Positions 14,786-22,832 of a stretch of 26,132 bases of DNA are shown here, piece after piece (the first letter of the stretch is position 1; every line of letters begins with the position of its first letter). The position numbers and the translations under genes are program-made. The stretch is from DATBHW01 sp046704085 (GTDB taxonomy: Bacteria > Chloroflexota > Ktedonobacteria > Ktedonobacterales > DATBGS01): assembly GCA_046704085.1 (NCBI GenBank), contig JBJKSJ010000077.1, forward strand, positions 1-26,132, read 5' to 3'. The notes beneath the pieces were generated by a model that worked only from the letters and a program-made list of their open reading frames with translations, ran no database searches and was not told the DNA's origin.

Positions 14786-15682
14786 CTATCCCGCGTGATT
14801 GATTTTCAGCCCCTGTGACGGGCGCTTGCGGTGCAACTCATTCAAGCTCCCGGAGCGATAGCCCTGGAGGTCAAGCGTCACATAGGCATAGCCGATGGCT
14901 CGCAGTCCCTCTACCACCTGACGATTGATCTCTTCTTCTATCAGGCGCGGAAAATCTGCCCGGCTCACCTCAATGCGCGCAATCGTATCATGGTGGCGCA
15001 CGCGCACCTGCCGGAAGCCCAAAGTCTGCAAGAGCCGCTCGGCGCGCCCCACTTTTTGCAGCGCCTCAAGCGTCACTGGCGTCCCATAGGGGATACGCGA
15101 AGAGTAACAGGCCAGGGCTGGCTTATCCCACACCGGCACGCCAAGATAGCGCGCAATGGCTCGAATCTCTTCTTTCTCAAGACCAGCCTCTTGCAGCGGC
15201 CCCCGCACGCGAAACTCGCGCGCCGCGCGTTGCCCTGGCCGGAAATCGCCCAGATCATCCTGATTGATCCCATAGGCAATCGTCTGTATCCCTAATTGCT
15301 GCGCCAGCGGAACCAGCCTGGTAAAAAGTTCGGTCTTGCAGTGATAGCAGCGATCCAGCCCATTCGCCACATAGCGTTCGTTTTCCATCTCATGCGTCTC
15401 GATCTGGATCACCCGCGCGCCCATCGCCTCGGCGTTGCGCAGCGCCTCGGCAGTCTCCTCATCGGCATAGGCCGGTGAGGTGGCGATCACGCCTACTGCG
15501 CGCTCGCCCAGCACATCGGTGGCAGCTTTCAGCAGCAGCGCGCTATCGACGCCGCCAGAATACGCGACAAGGACCGAACCAATATCGGCAAGCAGAGCGC
15601 GGAGGCGCTGGTATTTTTGCTCAATCTCAGGCGGCAGAGCATCGCGCACTAACGCTGCCGAATTGATCGAAGCCGCTGACAT
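14786..15682 (-). CDS. larE: ATP-dependent sacrificial sulfur transferase LarE
   Basis: LarE-type enzymes activate with ATP and transfer sulfur to a pyridine dinucleotide carboxylate in building the nickel-pincer cofactor of lactate racemase. The 298-residue protein has the PP-loop SGGVDS (42-47), the conserved pair CYHC (Cys112, Cys115), and ACYSSRIPYG (191-200) with Cys192 at the sulfur-donor position. The C-terminal GYRSGSLNELH motif is also typical. The three cysteines could alternatively bind a [4Fe-4S] cluster, as in some LarE proteins that recycle sulfur. The ATG at 15682 follows AGGAGT. The larA, larB and larC genes are not in the window; neighbours are miaB and a PHP protein. Other members of this subfamily might serve other sulfur-transfer roles. 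Confidence 0.9.
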   Translation of the reverse strand: MSAASINSAALVRDALPPEIEQKYQRLRALLADIGSVLVAYSGGVDSALLLKAATDVLGERAVGVIATSPAYADEETAEALRNAEAMGARVIQIETHEMENERYVANGLDRCYHCKTELFTRLVPLAQQLGIQTIAYGINQDDLGDFRPGQRAAREFRVRGPLQEAGLEKEEIRAIARYLGVPVWDKPALACYSSRIPYGTPVTLEALQKVGRAERLLQTLGFRQVRVRHHDTIARIEVSRADFPRLIEEEINRQVVEGLRAIGYAYVTLDLQGYRSGSLNELHRKRPSQGLKINHAG

Positions 15683-15727
15683 AGTCTACTCCTGACCTAA
15701 ACACTAAAGCGCGTCCCCTGACGCTCT

Positions 15728-15736
15728 ATTGTACCA
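15728..15736 (-). promoter_or_regulatory. Candidate extended -10 promoter of larE
   Basis: TGGTACAAT on the minus strand is an extended -10 box (TGN followed by TACAAT), 46 bp before the larE start. No good -35 is present, which is tolerated by extended -10 promoters. Confidence 0.35.
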
Positions 15737-15758
15737 CGCCAGGAGCGTTGTCTTCTCA

Positions 15759-16505
15759 TCACGACGAACGCAGCATGCGCGCAATCTTGCGCGGCGGGTC
15801 AACGAACCAACTCCAGGCGCACTGGCCCACCAATGCGGCTATAGGAAGGCGCTCCGGCGGCGTCTCTTGCCCGCCGGCTGCCGTCGTCTTCGCCAAAAAA
15901 GCTGCACGAAACTCCTCGATGGTCTTCCCAGCATAGGTCGTATACCCGCTGCCGATATGCTGCCAGAAATGGGCATCGCTTCCGCCTGTCTGCGCCAATC
16001 CCCACCCGGCATTCAGCTTCAGCACCTCCTGGCGCTGCGCGCGATTGGCAGGGGATGGATTATACACCTCAATCCCATCGATGGCAAACCCCCGCGCCAG
16101 CAACTCCTCGATCTTTTTGCGGTTCAGGCTGGGCACCAGACGCCCCAGCGGGTGCGGAACGATCACCAGCCCCCCCTGCTCCTTGATCGCATCAATGCTC
16201 GCCTCCACCGAACGCAGCATCTTGATCGGGCGCTGCACAAAGAGGCCCAACAAATGCCCCTGGCGCGTCGTCACCTCAATGCCCGTGATCAGACCCAGCG
16301 AACTACCCGACCTTGCCAGCAGATCGGCCACCCGTTTGGCGCCTTCGAGGTGATCATGATCGGTAATGGCAATCACATCCAGGCGTCGTCGCTCAGCTTC
16401 GGCAATGACCCTGGCCGGGCTGGCCGTTCCATCGCCCAGGTTGGTGTGCATATGAATATCAGCGCGCCCCACTATCAAAGGGGGCGTAGACGATCCAGTC
16501 TCCAA
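15759..16505 (-). CDS. PHP-domain metal-dependent phosphoesterase
   Basis: This 248-residue protein is a stand-alone PHP-domain hydrolase. Metal ligands appear in order: ADIHMHTN (His18, His20), ITDHDH (Asp49, His50, His52), GIEV (Glu77), PHPLGR (His118) and GGSDAHF (Asp177, His179). This matches the small PHP family acting on phosphate esters such as nucleotides or 3'-phosphoadenosine compounds, and histidinol-phosphatase relatives. The start is TTG at 16505, with GAGGAG five bases upstream; the nearby ATG at 16516 is in another frame. The C-terminal 40 residues (PPERLPIAALVGQ to the end) are a helix-rich extension. It follows the zinc-ribbon kinase by 79 bp. The substrate cannot be assigned. 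Confidence 0.85.
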   Translation of the reverse strand: METGSSTPPLIVGRADIHMHTNLGDGTASPARVIAEAERRRLDVIAITDHDHLEGAKRVADLLARSGSSLGLITGIEVTTRQGHLLGLFVQRPIKMLRSVEASIDAIKEQGGLVIVPHPLGRLVPSLNRKKIEELLARGFAIDGIEVYNPSPANRAQRQEVLKLNAGWGLAQTGGSDAHFWQHIGSGYTTYAGKTIEEFRAAFLAKTTAAGGQETPPERLPIAALVGQCAWSWFVDPPRKIARMLRSS

Positions 16506-16584
16506 AGTAACTCCTCATCTTGCCAGCTTGCTGCGCCCGATGCAAATACGCTCGTCAACAGGCGCCGCGCTTCCAACGGGCGCT

Positions 16585-17829
16585 TTATCGCCGGGAGAGT
16601 TGATGTCCGCAGCGCGTACAGAAATTGCGGCTGGGCAGATTTTGACTGCCACAGAGCGCGCACGTAATCGTTGAGACACCGACCTCCAGCGCAGTCCCTG
16701 GCAGACGGGTGCCACATTTTGTGCAAAACTTGCTGACAGGCGCGTTGGGCGCCTGGCACGTCGGGCAAAGCTGCGCCCAGGCGTTCACTTTCGAGAGGCT
16801 GGTCGAATGCCCCTGGCTCTTCGGAGAGACGGTCACAACACACGGCTCGACACCGCTCAAGCTCAGACCACACTTCCGACAGAAGTGCCTCTCCAATTTG
16901 CTGACCGTCCGGCAGCGCGGACACACTAACGCCGTGATTTGCTGGGCGCCCCACGCTTCACCCGAAAACTGGCCTGACGCTTTGCCATCCCCAGGCGCGC
17001 CGCTGCCGTTGGCGGCATCTTCCAGGGCCGCAGCCAGATCGGTGGCAGCCCGAAAACGCTGCGCAGGGTCTTTTGCCAATGCGCGCAGAACGGCGGCCTG
17101 CACTGCCAACGAGATACGCGGGTTAAAGAGGGTTGGTGGGGGAGTCGGCTCGTAAATATGGGCATGAGCCAGGGCCGTATAATTATCCGCTTGAAAGGGT
17201 GTACGCCCGGTCAGCATCTCATAAACCATAATACCTAGCGCGTAGATGTCGCTGCGTGGGTCAACGCTGGCGCCGCGACATTGCTCCGGCGACATATATT
17301 CCGGCGTCCCTACGCCAGCCCCTGGGCGCGTCAGATGATGCTCCGCGCTTTCCATCACCTTGGCAATCCCAAAATCGCTGAGAACCGCCCGCCCATCTCC
17401 GTCCAGCAGCACATTCACTGGCTTGACATCGCGGTGAATAATCGAGCGCTCGTGCGCGTAGTGCAGCGCCTCGGAGATCTGGCGGACCACCGGCAGCGCC
17501 TCCGCTAGCTCCATCTGATGGTCCATGCGACTTTTCAGTGTGCCACCACTCATATACGCCATGACAATATACAGGCGCCCATCTTGCTCGCCAGCATCAT
17601 GGACCGTCACAATGCTCGGATGCGAGAGACGGGCCATCGCCTGCGCCTCGCGCTTAAACCGATTGACAAAATTGGGATCGGCGGCATAGTAGCTGGGCAG
17701 CACCTTGATGGCGACAATACGATCCAGATGCTCCTGATAGCCCTTATACACGCGTGCCATGCCACCCTGGCCGAGCGGCTCTTGAATGACATAGTGCCCA
17801 ATCCGCGCGCCGATTAAATCATCCTTCAC
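16585..17829 (-). CDS. Ser/Thr protein kinase with three C-terminal zinc ribbons
   Basis: This is a Hanks-type kinase of about 414 residues. Numbering from GTG 17829, the glycine loop is LGQGGMARVY (19-28), the ATP lysine Lys42, the catalytic Asp134 in HRDVKPVN, DFG 152-154, and the activation segment ends GTPEYMSPEQ. After residue about 270 comes a Gly/Ser-rich linker and three zinc ribbons with identical CX2C-X10-CX2C spacing (Cys303/306/317/320, 355/358/369/372, 390/393/404/407). No membrane helix is present, unlike the common PASTA-type kinases. GTG 17829 is preferred because GTGAGGG lies six bases upstream; TTG 17835 would sit directly on that site. The FHA protein lies upstream and the PHP gene downstream. 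Zinc ribbons probably recruit partners or nucleic acid. Confidence 0.92.
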   Translation of the reverse strand: MKDDLIGARIGHYVIQEPLGQGGMARVYKGYQEHLDRIVAIKVLPSYYAADPNFVNRFKREAQAMARLSHPSIVTVHDAGEQDGRLYIVMAYMSGGTLKSRMDHQMELAEALPVVRQISEALHYAHERSIIHRDVKPVNVLLDGDGRAVLSDFGIAKVMESAEHHLTRPGAGVGTPEYMSPEQCRGASVDPRSDIYALGIMVYEMLTGRTPFQADNYTALAHAHIYEPTPPPTLFNPRISLAVQAAVLRALAKDPAQRFRAATDLAAALEDAANGSGAPGDGKASGQFSGEAWGAQQITALVCPRCRTVSKLERHFCRKCGLSLSGVEPCVVTVSPKSQGHSTSLSKVNAWAQLCPTCQAPNAPVSKFCTKCGTRLPGTALEVGVSTITCALCGSQNLPSRNFCTRCGHQLSRR

Positions 17830-17925
17830 GAGCAACCCTCACCTGCTCAGACCAAATCCCTGACGTCAACGCCAGAGAGCGGCCTTCAGATTGCTTAGCA
17901 GGACCAGCCAGGTGGCCCATTGATC

Positions 17926-17931
17926 ATTATA
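17926..17931 (-). promoter_or_regulatory. Candidate -10 box of the zinc-ribbon kinase gene
   Basis: A perfect TATAAT on the minus strand, 96 bp before the kinase start and after the 18018-18060 hairpin in the direction of transcription. The -35 region is weak. It argues that the kinase is expressed independently from the upstream FHA gene. Confidence 0.45.
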
Positions 17932-18017
17932 CAACAGATGTCTGCGCGGTCAGGCAAACAGAGCGCAGCCGCAATAGCTCATCAGGAGTACAATCAGCGC
18001 ATCATAGGCAGCGTATT

Positions 18018-18060
18018 ACCAGAGAGGAGACGCGGAGAGAGTCCGCGTCTCCTCTCTGGT
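18018..18060 (-). terminator. Perfect 19-bp hairpin after the FHA-protein gene
   Basis: Arms 18018-18036 and 18042-18060 pair without mismatch (ACCAGAGAGGAGACGCGGA with its complement) around the 5-nt loop GAGAG. It lies 28 bp past the FHA gene stop. On the transcribed strand it is followed by AATACGC rather than a U-run, so it is either a non-canonical terminator or a 3'-end-protecting stem. Confidence 0.6.
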
Positions 18061-18088
18061 GGCTACACGCACCACTCAAGGACGCTTA

Positions 18089-20284
18089 TTATGAGTGCCG
18101 CACGAACGCCAGGATAGTTTGACCAAGCTGAATCTCGTCACCCTCCTGCAAAGCGCATTCAGTGACGCGCTGGCCGTTGACGCTGGTACCATTGGCGCTA
18201 TTCTCGTCGCGCAGCAAATAGCCGCCCATCTCGTCACGGTAGATCGTGGCATGCAGCCGCGAGACAGCCAGATCCTCCAGGAAGATGTCGCTATCACGGC
18301 TGCGCCCGATGCTGAGGTGATCTTTGCGCACATCATACGTCCGACCAGGCTCTTTGCCCTGTCGCACAACCACAGCCGGGAGACGCACGGCGCCAGCATC
18401 TTTGCGCATCACAACGGTCTTGTCACCCTCGCCCGCGCCGCCTGCTGCCGGGGGCGCATACGCCGTAGAGTCTGGGCTGACTTGAGCGATCTGACGCATA
18501 TCTGGCGCACGCCGCTCTACTGGAGCTTCCACCGGACCCGGCGCTGCTGCCATCTGCGGCGCAGGAGGTTGCCAGGCTGGCGCAGCCGGTTCAGCCGCAG
18601 CCTGCCAGGGCGGCGCTTGCGCCGGTCGAGCCGTTGGGCGCTCGAAATCGCGCTCACTCCAGCCGTCGCCAGATGCGGGCGGCTGGCTCATCCCTCTGGC
18701 GCCTGATGGCTCTACTGGCCGACTGGAGGCTGCCTTTGGCGCAGAGGGCGACTGCCCCCACTCATCTATCGCCCCAGCGCCCTGCCAGGAAGGCTCAGCA
18801 GGCGCGCGACCTGCCTGTTCCCACGAGGGCTGCGCGGATGGCTGACTACGCGGGCCGCCGCGTGGCGCTGTTGGCTCAGGTTCAGGAGATCGCCAACCAG
18901 GAGCTTCCCACGATGGCGCCTCTTGCCGGGGTTCGGCTTGCCAGGCAGCAGGCGCAGCAGGCTCGCTCCACCCACTCCCTGGTTGCGAGGAACCCGCGAC
19001 GGGACGGCTCACGTCCCGTCCACTCCAATCAGCGCCCGCCTCCTGTATCGGCTGCGCCTGACCAGGCGCATTTCTCTGATCAATCGGGCGGCTATTTACT
19101 GGTGGAACTGGCCGGGCTGTCTGAGGCGACTGTGAGGCTGAAGGAGACTGCCCCCACTGATCAGCAGGCCCGCCCCCCTCCCATCCCGCGGCTCCCTGGC
19201 CCCAGCCTCCTTGCTTCCACTGCCCCTCTGGCTGGCCAACAGGCTCTGGGCCTCTGCGCGGCCCACCATACGGATCAGCCCGCTGATCTTCTGGTTGCCC
19301 CATACCGCGCGCCGCTGCTCCTGGCCCCTGGCCCCATTGATCCTGACCGCGCCCACGCATGGGGTCGCCCTGCCCCCACTGATCGTTCTCGCGGGCCGGT
19401 GGATAAGAGGCCCCTGGCCCCTGGCCCCATTGAACATCCTCGCGGCCTCGTGGATGGGAGACCCCTGGCCCCTGGCCCCACTGATCGTTTTGTTGGTCCA
19501 GCGCGGCAGGCATTGCCGGCCCCTGGCCCCACTGATCGGCTTCCCGACCAATCGCGGGAGATACCGGAGATTGCCCCCACTGATCGTTCTCGCGGCCCAT
19601 CGAAGGAGGGGGCACAGGCTTCTTCTGGCCCCATTGCTCATTCTCGCGGCTCATTGCAGCCGCCCCCTGCCCCCATTGATTGGCATTCTGTCCGCCAGCA
19701 GGCGCCTGGCCTGCACCCCACCCCCATGCCTCTTGCTCACGCGGCTCCATCTGGGCCTGTGCCCGCTGATCGGGGCCATTGCGCCCCATCTGCGGCGCAG
19801 GAGGCGCCCACTCATCGGTGCCAACCCACTGGCCGCCGCGTGGCGCGGGCTGGCCCTGGGGTTCCCACTGGCGCTCGTGTGGTTCATAGCCATCCGCCTG
19901 GCTCCATTCTGCTGGGGCATCGCGTCCAGCGGCGCCACGCCTGCCGCCCATCTGCTGGCGGTCGCCAGCAGCGTTCGCGCCATTGCCTTGCTCCCAGGGC
20001 AGCATCTGATCGCGCGAGTCATAACCCTTGCCAGCCTGGTTGGCAGCCCCACGCGGTGGTGGCTCCCAGGCTTCCTGGTCCTCTTCTGCTTCGGGAGCCA
20101 GTTCAGCCTTCTTCGAGCCGCCGCGCAAGACCATAATCAAAACAATTAAGACAGCAACCACAACCACAGCGGCAGCACCTAGAAGTACCGTAGGTTGTTG
20201 AATCAAGTTGCTGACACTCAGCGCCAGAACAGATCCGTTCTTTGGCGCCCAGGCCAGCGTCAAGCCAGGATTTCCCAATCCCAT
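18089..20284 (-). CDS. Membrane-anchored FHA-domain protein with QWGQ-repeat linker
   Basis: The protein (731 residues) should bind phosphothreonine partners. From the N-terminus there is a short segment, one membrane helix (about 33-53), and an acidic piece. Nearly 500 residues of low-complexity Gly/Pro/Gln/Trp/Ala sequence follow, then a C-terminal FHA domain (about 637-731). The linker has nine QWGQ units, many as (E/Q)NDQWGQ, spaced about 16-20 residues apart, plus a DEWGQ variant. The FHA domain shows LSIGRSRDSDIFLED, VSRLHATI and DENSANGTSVNG, the conserved Arg, Ser, His and Asn positions. The start ATG 20284 has GGAGGGGG upstream; an upstream TTG at 20317 lacks a ribosome site. It lies between two Ser/Thr kinases, probable writers of its ligand. 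Long plus-strand ORFs over the linker are composition artefacts. Confidence 0.9.
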   Translation of the reverse strand: MGLGNPGLTLAWAPKNGSVLALSVSNLIQQPTVLLGAAAVVVVAVLIVLIMVLRGGSKKAELAPEAEEDQEAWEPPPRGAANQAGKGYDSRDQMLPWEQGNGANAAGDRQQMGGRRGAAGRDAPAEWSQADGYEPHERQWEPQGQPAPRGGQWVGTDEWAPPAPQMGRNGPDQRAQAQMEPREQEAWGWGAGQAPAGGQNANQWGQGAAAMSRENEQWGQKKPVPPPSMGRENDQWGQSPVSPAIGREADQWGQGPAMPAALDQQNDQWGQGPGVSHPRGREDVQWGQGPGASYPPARENDQWGQGDPMRGRGQDQWGQGPGAAARGMGQPEDQRADPYGGPRRGPEPVGQPEGQWKQGGWGQGAAGWEGGGPADQWGQSPSASQSPQTARPVPPVNSRPIDQRNAPGQAQPIQEAGADWSGRDVSRPVAGSSQPGSGWSEPAAPAAWQAEPRQEAPSWEAPGWRSPEPEPTAPRGGPRSQPSAQPSWEQAGRAPAEPSWQGAGAIDEWGQSPSAPKAASSRPVEPSGARGMSQPPASGDGWSERDFERPTARPAQAPPWQAAAEPAAPAWQPPAPQMAAAPGPVEAPVERRAPDMRQIAQVSPDSTAYAPPAAGGAGEGDKTVVMRKDAGAVRLPAVVVRQGKEPGRTYDVRKDHLSIGRSRDSDIFLEDLAVSRLHATIYRDEMGGYLLRDENSANGTSVNGQRVTECALQEGDEIQLGQTILAFVRHS
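19149..19690 (-). repeat. Degenerate coding repeat (QWGQ units) in the FHA protein linker
   Basis: Plus-strand text repeats blocks such as CTGGCCCCACTGATCGTTCT and CCCCCACTGATC at intervals of roughly 48-60 bp. On the coding strand each encodes NDQWGQ or a close variant; nine QWGQ copies fall in this stretch. The DNA copies differ, so the peptide repeat is kept while the nucleotide sequence has drifted. Confidence 0.8.
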
Positions 20285-20427
20285 ATCTGCTATCCCCCTC
20301 CGGTGGTTTACTTGCAAGAACGCGCTATCACGCTTGGAAATAACACCTATCCCCTACTCTTCCCTCCTTCCCACTCCCCCATCAAAAGCAGCTATTTGGC
20401 AAAGGGGCAGTGGAGCAGGCCATTCGT

Positions 20428-21744
20428 TCAATTATCGCGCAGGTTAAAGCGTATTTCAACATTGCCCGCTCGTAAAATATCACCCTCAGCTAATTCGCGC
20501 TCCTCATTTGGCCGCAAAGGCACGCCATTGAGTCGGGTGACATTTAACGCCCGCAAGTCCTCCACGAAAAAGCGCCCATCGTGTTGCAAAACACGGGCCT
20601 GACGCCGCGACACCATCCGATCAGTATCTAAAGCCGACAGATCCACTTCTGGATAAATCTGCCGGTGCGGGTCACTCCGCCCAATGATCGCCTGCGCTGC
20701 CGTAAGCTGGATAACCTGCCCGGTAGGCAGCAAGGTGAGCCTGGGTTTCAGGAGAGGCCGGGAGTCAACTTGCTGCTTAACAGGTGAGGGAAACACAGGA
20801 GGAGCAGGAGGAGGACCAGCAGCAGGCGGGCTATAAGCGCCTGCTATCGCCATCGGCTCCGTTGATTGAGGGCCACCTGATGGACCGAAAGGCATGCCTG
20901 GCGCAGCAGGAACAAGTCGCTTGAGTTCCTCCAGCGCGTGGATAAAATCATTGGGTGTCTGGAAGCGGTTCGCAGGGGATTTCGCCATCGCCTTCTGAAA
21001 GAAGCTATCAAACGCGGAGGGCAACCCTGAAACGATCCCACAGGCAGAAGGGATGGGGTTGCGCACATGCTTCACGACAACATCTACCGCATTCGTTCCA
21101 TCATAGGGGACCTGGCCGGTCAACATCTCAAACAGCACACAGGCCAATGAATAGAGATCAGAGCGAATATCGGCGTTACGGCTGTCATCGGCCTGCTCTG
21201 GAGCTACATAATAGGGCGTTCCCATAAAGACATTCGAGCCTGTCAGTGTCACCGATTCCTGGGCACGAGCCATCCCGAAATCCGTCAATTTAATTACATT
21301 TTTGGTCGTGACCAAAATATTCTGCGGCTTTATGTCACGATGGACAACCTTCTTCTGGGTATAAGCAGCGTTCAAACCTTCAGCCGCCTGTAAGGCAGCA
21401 TCCAACGCCCGTTGTGGACTAAACGGCGCGTCTGCCAGGATTTGCTCTTTCAGCGTCGAGCCATCGATATAATCCATCACAATAAAATGAATATCGCCAT
21501 CATCTCCATACTCCACCGGGCGCACAATATGCGGATCGGTCAACACCATCAGAATCTGGGCTTCGCGGTGGAAGCGCTGCAAAAACTCGCCCTGGTTGGC
21601 AATTTCTGGTCGCAACACCTTGATAGCGCAAATCCGATTGCTCCCCAGATCACGACTCACATAGACAGTTGCCATGCTCCCGCTGCCGCGCACATCGATC
21701 AGTTTGTATTGCCCATTTTTACTCTTGATTGTGCGGCCCAGCAT
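20428..21744 (-). CDS. Ser/Thr protein kinase with C-terminal FHA domain
   Basis: This 438-residue Hanks-type kinase has a glycine loop RGSGSMATVY (19-28), ATP lysine Lys42, catalytic Asp137 in HRDIKPQN, DFG 155-157, and GTPYYVAPEQ at the end of the activation segment. A Pro/Ala-rich linker (about 285-320) leads to an FHA domain from about residue 330: IIGRSD, VSRRQARV and LNVTRLNG. The domain has the conserved Arg and Ser, but the usual NGT is replaced by NVT. No membrane helix is seen. The frame is open to 21870, but ATG 21744 has GAGGGAGAG eight bases upstream and starts at the kinase fold. The FHA protein gene follows 143 bp downstream. The kinase may be controlled by its own FHA domain. 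Confidence 0.93.
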   Translation of the reverse strand: MLGRTIKSKNGQYKLIDVRGSGSMATVYVSRDLGSNRICAIKVLRPEIANQGEFLQRFHREAQILMVLTDPHIVRPVEYGDDGDIHFIVMDYIDGSTLKEQILADAPFSPQRALDAALQAAEGLNAAYTQKKVVHRDIKPQNILVTTKNVIKLTDFGMARAQESVTLTGSNVFMGTPYYVAPEQADDSRNADIRSDLYSLACVLFEMLTGQVPYDGTNAVDVVVKHVRNPIPSACGIVSGLPSAFDSFFQKAMAKSPANRFQTPNDFIHALEELKRLVPAAPGMPFGPSGGPQSTEPMAIAGAYSPPAAGPPPAPPVFPSPVKQQVDSRPLLKPRLTLLPTGQVIQLTAAQAIIGRSDPHRQIYPEVDLSALDTDRMVSRRQARVLQHDGRFFVEDLRALNVTRLNGVPLRPNEERELAEGDILRAGNVEIRFNLRDN

Positions 21745-21829
21745 TGTGCGTCTCTCCCTCGATCTCTGGCTCTCAGCATTGCACGCTCGCTCCAACGCAA
21801 GGAGCGAAGTTGATGATCTCACTCGCGTT

Positions 21830-21858
21830 ATTATATCAATCAAGGCTACTAGGCGCAA
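21830..21858 (-). promoter_or_regulatory. Candidate sigma-70-type promoter of the FHA kinase gene
   Basis: TTGCGC (21853-21858), a 17-bp spacer and a perfect TATAAT (21830-21835) on the minus strand, about 86 bp before the start. The leader contains a 7-bp stem, TCGCTCC (21787-21793) pairing with GGAGCGA (21801-21807). Confidence 0.6.
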
Positions 21859-21882
21859 CAGGAAGCGCACAAGAACCAGGCA

Positions 21883-22761
21883 TCATCCATCAAGCTGCCG
21901 CTGGTAGACCAGGAAAAACCCTGCATCTTCCGTTTGATACCCCGTGCCCGCCAGCGCGTCACGGAGCAGGAGCAGATCAGGGATCGTGACCTCCACCTGC
22001 TCCAGCCCCTGCCGCGCCGCCAGATCGCGCAAGCCATATGCCAGGCGTCCAACGCCCTCACTCGTTCCGTCCAGATATTCTACCAGCAACGCTTTCTCAT
22101 CCTCGTCTTGGGGGCCACAAATGGCTATAGCCTGAAAGTCATCCCACTGCTTGAGGGTCAGCACATCGCCACGCGATAGCCGCTCCTGCAAGACCTCGCT
22201 GGTCAACGCCCGTGTCCGATCTCCCCAGTCCGCATAGATGAGTCCCCCCGTTGCCGGAAAGACATTGGAGCGATCAAGAAAAGCCAGCAGCGACTCCAGG
22301 TCTGCTGGCGCGGCCACCACTGGTTGCGTAGCGCCACGAAGCTGTTCCGCAGGCGCCGCATAATGGACATAGGTTCCCACCTGCTTAAAACCACCCATAT
22401 CCAGCAAATGCTGCGCAATGACATTATCAAAGCGCGTTGCCAGTCGCGCAACTCGCGCGCCCATCTTTTGCGCTTCAACCAGCGCCTGCTCGTTCAGGCG
22501 CCTGGAAATGCCATGCCCCCGCAGGGCAGGGTCCACGCGCATCCCCTCAAGCCAGCACTCAGTTGGGGCAACCATCTGCATATGCACCACCGCCACCGGG
22601 CGCGCCTGCCAGACAGCTACCAGCAACCTGCCAGATGAATCCGCCAGCCATTCATCCCACACCTTGGGAATATAATCGCCCCAATCCCAGGTATGCGCGC
22701 AAAAGGCTAGCACCGCCTCTTTATCCTCCGGCTCAGCCAGACGAATGATCACATCCTCCAT
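21883..22761 (-). CDS. GNAT-family N-acetyltransferase with extra C-terminal domain
   Basis: This 292-residue protein has an N-terminal GNAT domain (about 5-155), which transfers an acyl group from acyl-CoA to an amine. The acetyl-CoA binding motif A is seen in LEGMRVDPALRGHGISRRLN (71-90), with the R-G-H-G-I-S pyrophosphate loop. The remaining ~130 residues (from APADLESLLAFLDRSNVF) are a separate domain that could be a degenerate second GNAT fold; the end FFLVYQRQLDG resembles a GNAT final strand. The start ATG 22761 has AGGAGGG upstream; the longer frame to 22854 lacks one. It lies between ftsH and the FHA kinase gene, 138 bp from the latter's start. The acceptor cannot be predicted. Confidence 0.85.
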   Translation of the reverse strand: MEDVIIRLAEPEDKEAVLAFCAHTWDWGDYIPKVWDEWLADSSGRLLVAVWQARPVAVVHMQMVAPTECWLEGMRVDPALRGHGISRRLNEQALVEAQKMGARVARLATRFDNVIAQHLLDMGGFKQVGTYVHYAAPAEQLRGATQPVVAAPADLESLLAFLDRSNVFPATGGLIYADWGDRTRALTSEVLQERLSRGDVLTLKQWDDFQAIAICGPQDEDEKALLVEYLDGTSEGVGRLAYGLRDLAARQGLEQVEVTIPDLLLLRDALAGTGYQTEDAGFFLVYQRQLDG

Positions 22762-22832
22762 CAAGACCCTCCTGAGAGCGCAATCACAGGCAACTATGTA
22801 ACGATCATCAGCCGAGGAAACCACACTCATAC

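Noticed and set aside
18634..20136. Long plus-strand ORF (about 500 codons) antisense to the FHA protein
   Set aside because: It lies entirely over the low-complexity linker on the opposite strand; its product is compositionally odd, has no domain, and lacks a ribosome site. It arises from the codon bias of Gly/Pro/Gln/Ala repeats.
20371..20413. Imperfect hairpin (CCACTCCCC with GGGGCAGTGG, one bulge) after the FHA kinase gene
   Set aside because: Bulged stem, long loop and no U-run; not strong enough to list as a terminator.
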